Assembly (NCBI GenBank): GCA_011390085.1 | Contig: JAABTB010000053.1 | Span: 1 to 10,322, forward strand | From: Desulfobacula sp. | GTDB taxonomy: Bacteria; Desulfobacterota; Desulfobacteria; Desulfobacterales; Desulfobacteraceae | Length of the DNA: 10,322 nucleotides | Direction of reading: 5' to 3' | Part shown: piece after piece, positions 6,499 through 10,322 of the stretch | How positions within the stretch are numbered: position 1 is the stretch's first letter | How the letters are laid out: each line of letters begins with the position of its first letter | The notes under the pieces: generated by a model | Told to the model about the DNA's origin: nothing | The model's database searches: none | Seen by the model: only the letters and a program-made list of their open reading frames with translations | Position numbers and translations under genes: made by a program

Positions 6499-7415
6499 GT
6501 CAGCTTCAGCCTCGGGTCAATGAGCTTGTAAATAAAATCCATGGCAATATTGATCAGGACCACGGAGATGGCTGCCGTAAACACAATGGCCTGGATGAGG
6601 ATGAGATCTTCCCGTTCAATGGCCTGGATGGCCGTAAGACCGATGCCCGGCCACGCAAAAACCGTCTCCACAACCACGGAATATCCGGCCAGGGACCGGA
6701 TCACCTCCCAGCCGATGAGGGTCATGATGGGCAGGCCCGCATTCTTCAGGGCATGCCCCCCCACCACCCGGACAAAGGGCAGGCCCCTGGCAAAAGCGGT
6801 TTTGACATAGGGCTGGTTGAGTTCATCTATCATGGAGGAGCGCACCAGCATGACCAGCCTGGCCAGGGTGGGCAGGGCCATGGTCAGGGCCGGCAGAATA
6901 ATGTGGCTGGGGGTTGCCGACCCGGAGGTGGGAAGGATGCGAAGCTGAACCGCAAACAGGAGAATGAACAAAAGCCCCATCCAGAACTGGGGCATGGACA
7001 GTCCCAGAAGGCTGCCGAAAACGGTGAGCCGATCCAGTGCCCCCCCGGGCCTCAGTGCCGAAATTATGCCCAGAGGAATGGCGAAAACACAAGCCAGGCC
7101 AACGCCTACGGCTGTGAGGGCCAATGTCAGCGGCAGTTTTTCAAACACAATCTCCATGGCCGGCCGCTTCTGCCACAGGGAATCCCCGAAATCCAACCGG
7201 GCAATGTCCTTCAGAAAATTCACAAGCTGGACCGGTATGGGACGGTCCAGCCCCAGTTGTTTCTTAAAGGCGTCCCGCTGCTCCTGGGTGGATTCCAGGG
7301 GCAGCATGACCTTGACCGGGTCACCCACCATCCGGGTCACCACAAAGACGATGAGGGTCACCCCCAGGATCACGATAAGGCCGTGAATCAGCCGTTTAAA
7401 GATAAATATGCCCAT
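6495..7415 (-). CDS. DppB/OppB-family ABC transporter permease
   Basis: Inner-membrane permease subunit, the obligate partner of the DppC-type protein. It has 306 residues, typical of the family. The N-terminal helix (about 9-29) begins as FIFKRLIHGLIVILGVTLIV and runs to the conserved GDPV. A periplasmic segment with LGLDRPIPVQ (54-63) and LDFGDSL (74-80) follows, then hydrophobic helices from about 95 onward. The EAA loop is at about 203-225 (YVKTAFARGLP), followed by the family's VVVETVFAWPGIG and the terminal DPRLKL. The start lies seven bases after the binding-protein stop; possible ribosome sites (GGAG and AAGG) fall within the end of that gene, so translation is probably coupled. Its stop overlaps the next gene as ATGA. 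Confidence 0.95.
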   Translation of the reverse strand: MGIFIFKRLIHGLIVILGVTLIVFVVTRMVGDPVKVMLPLESTQEQRDAFKKQLGLDRPIPVQLVNFLKDIARLDFGDSLWQKRPAMEIVFEKLPLTLALTAVGVGLACVFAIPLGIISALRPGGALDRLTVFGSLLGLSMPQFWMGLLFILLFAVQLRILPTSGSATPSHIILPALTMALPTLARLVMLVRSSMIDELNQPYVKTAFARGLPFVRVVGGHALKNAGLPIMTLIGWEVIRSLAGYSVVVETVFAWPGIGLTAIQAIEREDLILIQAIVFTAAISVVLINIAMDFIYKLIDPRLKLT

Positions 7416-7422
7416 TATGGTA

Positions 7423-8904
7423 TCAGTTTACCTTCATTTCTCCGACCAAAAGTCTGGCATCCACCCGTCCCGGCCATTCCAGTCGTTTGCTGAGACCGTA
7501 GACATCTTCTATGTTCAGGAGCCAGACAAAATAGGCCTGGTCATGGGCCAGTTTCACGGCCTGGTGATAGAGACCGGTGCGTTTTTTCACATCATTTTCC
7601 GTGCGGGCCGCATCAATGAGGCCGGCCAGGGCTGCATCCGTATTGGAGGCGCCGGTGCCGCCGGATTTATAATAGGCTGAAAAACTTTTGTCCGCATCCA
7701 GAAGTTCGTTGGAGGCTGTGACAAAAATGGCGTCAGCCCTTGTTTTCCGGTCAAAGAGCCGGTTCAGGTATTCGTTGAATTCAAAGATCCGCACATTGGC
7801 ATTGATGCCGGCCTTTTTCCAATAGGCGGCCACGGCTTCCACCAGGTCCCGGTCCTTGAGCCAGCGGCCGCTGGTGCCGATAAGTTCCACGGTGGCCCCC
7901 TCTGCCCCGGCTTCCTTGATCAGCTTTTGAGCCAGGGCAGGGTCATAGGGATAGGCCTTGACCTGGTCATTGTACCCGAAAAAGGACGGGCTCAGAAGCT
8001 GGCCCTGGGCCACCTGGGCAAAACCTTCGAACAGGCCTCTGGCCAGGGCTTCCTTGTCCACGGCATAGTTCAGGGCCTGGCGGACCCGCACATCCTTGGT
8101 GATTCCGCTGTCGGCATTGAGGATAATGATGGGGTGTTCCAGCCCCAGGACATTGACGGATTTGGGAACCTGGCGGGTGAATTCCGGAAGAAGATTGGTG
8201 ATCAGGTCAAATTCCCCGGCCATGAGTCCGGCCAGCCGGGTTCCCGGTTCTTCGACAAACCGGTAATTCACGGCTTTGATGTCGGGCTTTTTGCCCCAGT
8301 ACCCCTCATGACGTTCCAACTCTATGCTCTGGCCCCGCTTCCAACTGACCAGGCGGTAGGGCCCGGTGCCGATGGGGGCTTCAGCGAATTTGGGATCCTT
8401 GGAGTAAACCGGCGGAACCACTTTGAGCCAGTAGAGACGGGAAGGCAGAATGGGGTCTGACCCGTTGGTGATGACCTGCAGGGTCAGATCATCCTTTTTG
8501 ACGGCGTCTTTGATGGTGGAGAAAAAAGAAATCTGTTCGGAATTGAATTTCGGGTCAATGACACGCTTGATGCTGTAAACCACGGCATCGGCATTCAAGG
8601 GCTCGCCGTTATGAAAGGTGATGCCCGGGCGCAATTTCACTTCCCAGGTGGTTGCATCCTGGATGGTGGGCATGGCGGCGGCCAGGGAAGGCATCAATTC
8701 TCCCTTTGGGCTGCGGGTCAGCACCGTATCATAGATATTGTCATTGACGGCCCGCTCTCCCCCGTCTTCCCGGATCTGGGGATCCAGGGTCGTGGGTTCA
8801 GACCCCAGGGCAATGGTAATACCGTCACCGGCAGCCCAGGCACCGGTCGTGAATACAACGGCCATCAGAATAGCCATCACTGCCAAAAAACCATACTGTT
8901 TCAT
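7423..8904 (-). CDS. Periplasmic family-5 solute-binding protein of the peptide/nickel ABC transporter
   Basis: Captures the substrate in the periplasm and delivers it to the permease pair encoded after it. The protein has 493 residues. A signal peptide is clear (MKQYGFLAVMAILMAV, then AWA before Ala25); there is no lipobox cysteine, so it should be a soluble periplasmic protein. The mature part shows SBP_bac_5 features in order: EPTTLDPQ near the start, NDNIYDTV, LRPGITFHNGEPLNADAVVY, the GTGPYRLVSW segment, ELERHEGYWG, DVRVRQALNYAVDKE and the C-terminal QAYFVWL. Ligand-contacting residues are too variable in this family for the substrate to be called; di- or oligopeptide, glutathione-like or nickel-chelate ligands are all possible. 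AAAGGAGA (8918-8911) stands about seven bases before ATG, inside a 15-base gap after the flavoprotein gene. Confidence 0.95.
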   Translation of the reverse strand: MKQYGFLAVMAILMAVVFTTGAWAAGDGITIALGSEPTTLDPQIREDGGERAVNDNIYDTVLTRSPKGELMPSLAAAMPTIQDATTWEVKLRPGITFHNGEPLNADAVVYSIKRVIDPKFNSEQISFFSTIKDAVKKDDLTLQVITNGSDPILPSRLYWLKVVPPVYSKDPKFAEAPIGTGPYRLVSWKRGQSIELERHEGYWGKKPDIKAVNYRFVEEPGTRLAGLMAGEFDLITNLLPEFTRQVPKSVNVLGLEHPIIILNADSGITKDVRVRQALNYAVDKEALARGLFEGFAQVAQGQLLSPSFFGYNDQVKAYPYDPALAQKLIKEAGAEGATVELIGTSGRWLKDRDLVEAVAAYWKKAGINANVRIFEFNEYLNRLFDRKTRADAIFVTASNELLDADKSFSAYYKSGGTGASNTDAALAGLIDAARTENDVKKRTGLYHQAVKLAHDQAYFVWLLNIEDVYGLSKRLEWPGRVDARLLVGEMKVN

Positions 8905-8919
8905 CCTGCCTCTCCTTTG

Positions 8920-10200
8920 TTATTGTTTTTGTCCGAATATCATTTTTAAACCGGCTTTTTCCACCCGGGTCCGGATGGTGTCCGGATCTGTGGTGTACTT
9001 TTTGTTTTCTTTCATGCGGTCGAACAAAACAGATCCTGAAAATGTGAATTTAAGGGCAAGCCCTCCAGGGGTCTGCATCTGCTCCCGGACAAAGGTCAGG
9101 GCATCGCCCAGTACCGATTCCGGGGGCAGGGTCAGGGGATTATTCCCCTGTGCCCGGCGGACGGCATTATATCCGGCCAGGGTGCCGGTACAGATGGCCT
9201 CGGTATGGCCCACCAGGAGCCCTGCCTTTTCTCCGGCACAGTAGAGGTTTTCCAGGCCATCCACCTTGAGGGCGTCGTTTCTGGGAGACATGCCGATATA
9301 CCGGATGGAATTGCCGATGCCTCCGGCATAGGGGTCTTCAAACCGGGCGTTTTCCAGGCCCGGAACCCGCCGGAGATCTTCCAGGGGGAAATAGGGGCTC
9401 ATGAGTTTGGCATGGCCTGTGTCCAGAAGAATCACATTCTCCTCAAAATCAGCTATGGCATATTGCTGGCAGGCCTTCAGGGCCAGTTTCCCCTTAAGGC
9501 GGCTCCCCTGATCCAGGGGGATGACGGCAACCCCGTTTTTGGTGAGTTCCTCCCTCAGGGCCGGCGCCAGGGAGTCCTTGTGCAGCTTGCATGATCCGCT
9601 CATGGCACCGGTCCGGCCCTCCTTTTGACCGTTGATTTCCGTGATTCCGGCCTTGGCTGCAATGCTGACCCGGCCCCCAAAGGAATGGCATCTCAGGATG
9701 CACATGGCGCACCCTTTCCCGTATTTCCGGCAGTTGGCCATGGGTCCGGCCGTACCCGTGGTCTCCACAAAGGCATCGGCCTCAAACCGAAGGTCCTGGT
9801 CCCCTTTCCGTCCCAGAACCGAAGTGATCCGGGTCCCATTCATGTCCACATCCGTGATGCGGGTTCCCATTTCCACGCAAATGCCATGGCCCATGAGAAA
9901 CCGCCGGATAATGGGTTCCATGGTGGAGACATCATAGAGGGAGGCATGCTTGTGACCCGGAAATTCAATATTCTTATGGATGAGATTGGAGTCAATGACG
10001 TCAAAAATATCGCCGCCGGCCATGGCCTTCATCTCTTCCGTGGCTGTGAACCGTCCGTTGTTTTTCATGATCCCGCCCACCAGACCGGTTCCCAGCAGCA
10101 TGTCCGTCCGTTCCAGCAGGGTTACGGCAGCCCCTCGTTTTTTCGCAGACAGGGCCGCAGCACATCCGGCCCATCCTCCGCCCACAACGATTATCTTCAT
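8920..10200 (-). CDS. GidA/TrmFO-like FAD-dependent oxidoreductase with a four-cysteine patch
   Basis: First gene of the transporter operon. The 426-residue protein begins with a dinucleotide-binding fold (VVGGGWAGCAAALS, 5-18, with Glu30 ending the second strand), followed by the unusual ERTDMLLGTGLVGGIMKNNG (30-49). The C-terminal FAD segment (about 315-348; GLENLYCAGEKAGLLVGHTE and then CTGTLAGYNA) resembles that of MnmG/TrmFO flavoproteins, but the protein lacks the tRNA-binding C-terminal domain of MnmG. A central patch places cysteines at 157, 164, 167 and 171 (C-x6-C-x2-C-x3-C) with Cys204 nearby, which could bind an iron-sulfur cluster or act as redox thiols. No signal peptide is visible, so it should be cytoplasmic. 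GGGAG lies seven bases before ATG 10200, and the gene is only 15 bases from the binding-protein gene, so the two are probably cotranscribed. I know of similar proteins in anaerobes but not of an established reaction; modification of the imported compound is inference. Confidence 0.85.
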   Translation of the reverse strand: MKIIVVGGGWAGCAAALSAKKRGAAVTLLERTDMLLGTGLVGGIMKNNGRFTATEEMKAMAGGDIFDVIDSNLIHKNIEFPGHKHASLYDVSTMEPIIRRFLMGHGICVEMGTRITDVDMNGTRITSVLGRKGDQDLRFEADAFVETTGTAGPMANCRKYGKGCAMCILRCHSFGGRVSIAAKAGITEINGQKEGRTGAMSGSCKLHKDSLAPALREELTKNGVAVIPLDQGSRLKGKLALKACQQYAIADFEENVILLDTGHAKLMSPYFPLEDLRRVPGLENARFEDPYAGGIGNSIRYIGMSPRNDALKVDGLENLYCAGEKAGLLVGHTEAICTGTLAGYNAVRRAQGNNPLTLPPESVLGDALTFVREQMQTPGGLALKFTFSGSVLFDRMKENKKYTTDPDTIRTRVEKAGLKMIFGQKQ

Positions 10201-10229
10201 GGCCCTTCTCCCTTTTGAGTCAGGATCAA

Positions 10230-10269
10230 ATATTAATTAAATCTTTGTTTTATTGTCAAGAAGATTATA
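10230..10269 (-). promoter_or_regulatory. Candidate promoters of the flavoprotein-ABC transporter operon
   Basis: On the minus strand a perfect TTGACA (10259-10254) is followed after 18 bases by TAATAT (10235-10230), about 30 bases upstream of the flavoprotein start. Slightly farther out, a perfect -10 hexamer TATAAT (10269-10264) has only a weak -35 candidate (TTCAGT) 17 bases before it. Either could be a sigma-70-type promoter. The surrounding 100 bases are much more AT-rich than the genes. No clear operator repeat was seen. Confidence 0.5.
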
Positions 10270-10322
10270 AGCCTCATCCCAATTCCACTGAATTAAAAAA
10301 AATATCCAGGCATGAATCGACA

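Noticed and set aside
6480..7493. A 337-codon plus-strand open frame
   Set aside because: It is antisense to the DppB-type permease and crosses into the DppC-type and binding-protein genes. Its composition (many Gly, His, Gln, Asp) is that of a shadow frame and it matches no family.
1..10322. CRISPR arrays, tRNA or rRNA genes, insertion sequences, prophage or toxin-antitoxin genes
   Set aside because: I looked on both strands for regularly spaced repeats, tRNA-like folds, transposase or integrase motifs and small paired genes, and saw none that could be supported.

Overview
The window reads as a chromosomal segment of a moderately GC-rich Gram-negative anaerobe. A sulfate-reducing Desulfobacterota (Desulfobacteraceae-like) is my best guess. 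The guess rests on protein style (a membrane PAS histidine kinase with a HEINNP H-box, a PflX-type radical-SAM remnant, a Cys-rich GidA-like flavoprotein) and on AGGAG-type ribosome sites; no rRNA or marker gene is present to confirm it.

Layout. Positions 1-1552 (minus strand) hold most of a membrane-bound PAS histidine kinase whose ATPase domain runs off the left edge. A short divergent intergenic region follows. At 1696-2051 (plus) lies a broken PflX/COG1313-type radical-SAM gene, missing exactly the segment that should carry the iron-sulfur/SAM site. At 2057-2863 (minus) is an intact glutamate racemase, murI. At 3091-3494 (plus) is a second broken gene, a class I SAM-dependent methyltransferase with good N- and C-terminal pieces but a deleted and frameshifted centre. 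The two remnants flank murI, and each ends only 5-6 bases from its convergent neighbour.

Positions 3501-10200 (minus strand, so read from right to left) form a compact six-gene operon. In transcription order it encodes a GidA/TrmFO-like FAD protein with a four-cysteine patch, a periplasmic family-5 solute-binding protein, two DppB/DppC-type permeases and two DppD/DppF-type ATPases. Permease B, permease C, ATPase D and ATPase F are joined by three successive ATGA stop-start overlaps. Together the last five genes make a complete peptide/nickel-class (PepT) ABC importer. The leading flavoprotein is not a normal part of such a transporter and suggests that the imported compound is linked to a redox step in the cytoplasm. 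Candidate promoters sit at 10230-10269 and a possible terminator lies about 45 bases beyond the last gene, inside the methyltransferase remnant.

The most notable observations are the pair of core-deleted SAM-enzyme remnants on either side of murI, and the flavoprotein heading the transporter operon. I see no CRISPR array, tRNA, rRNA, insertion sequence or phage gene.
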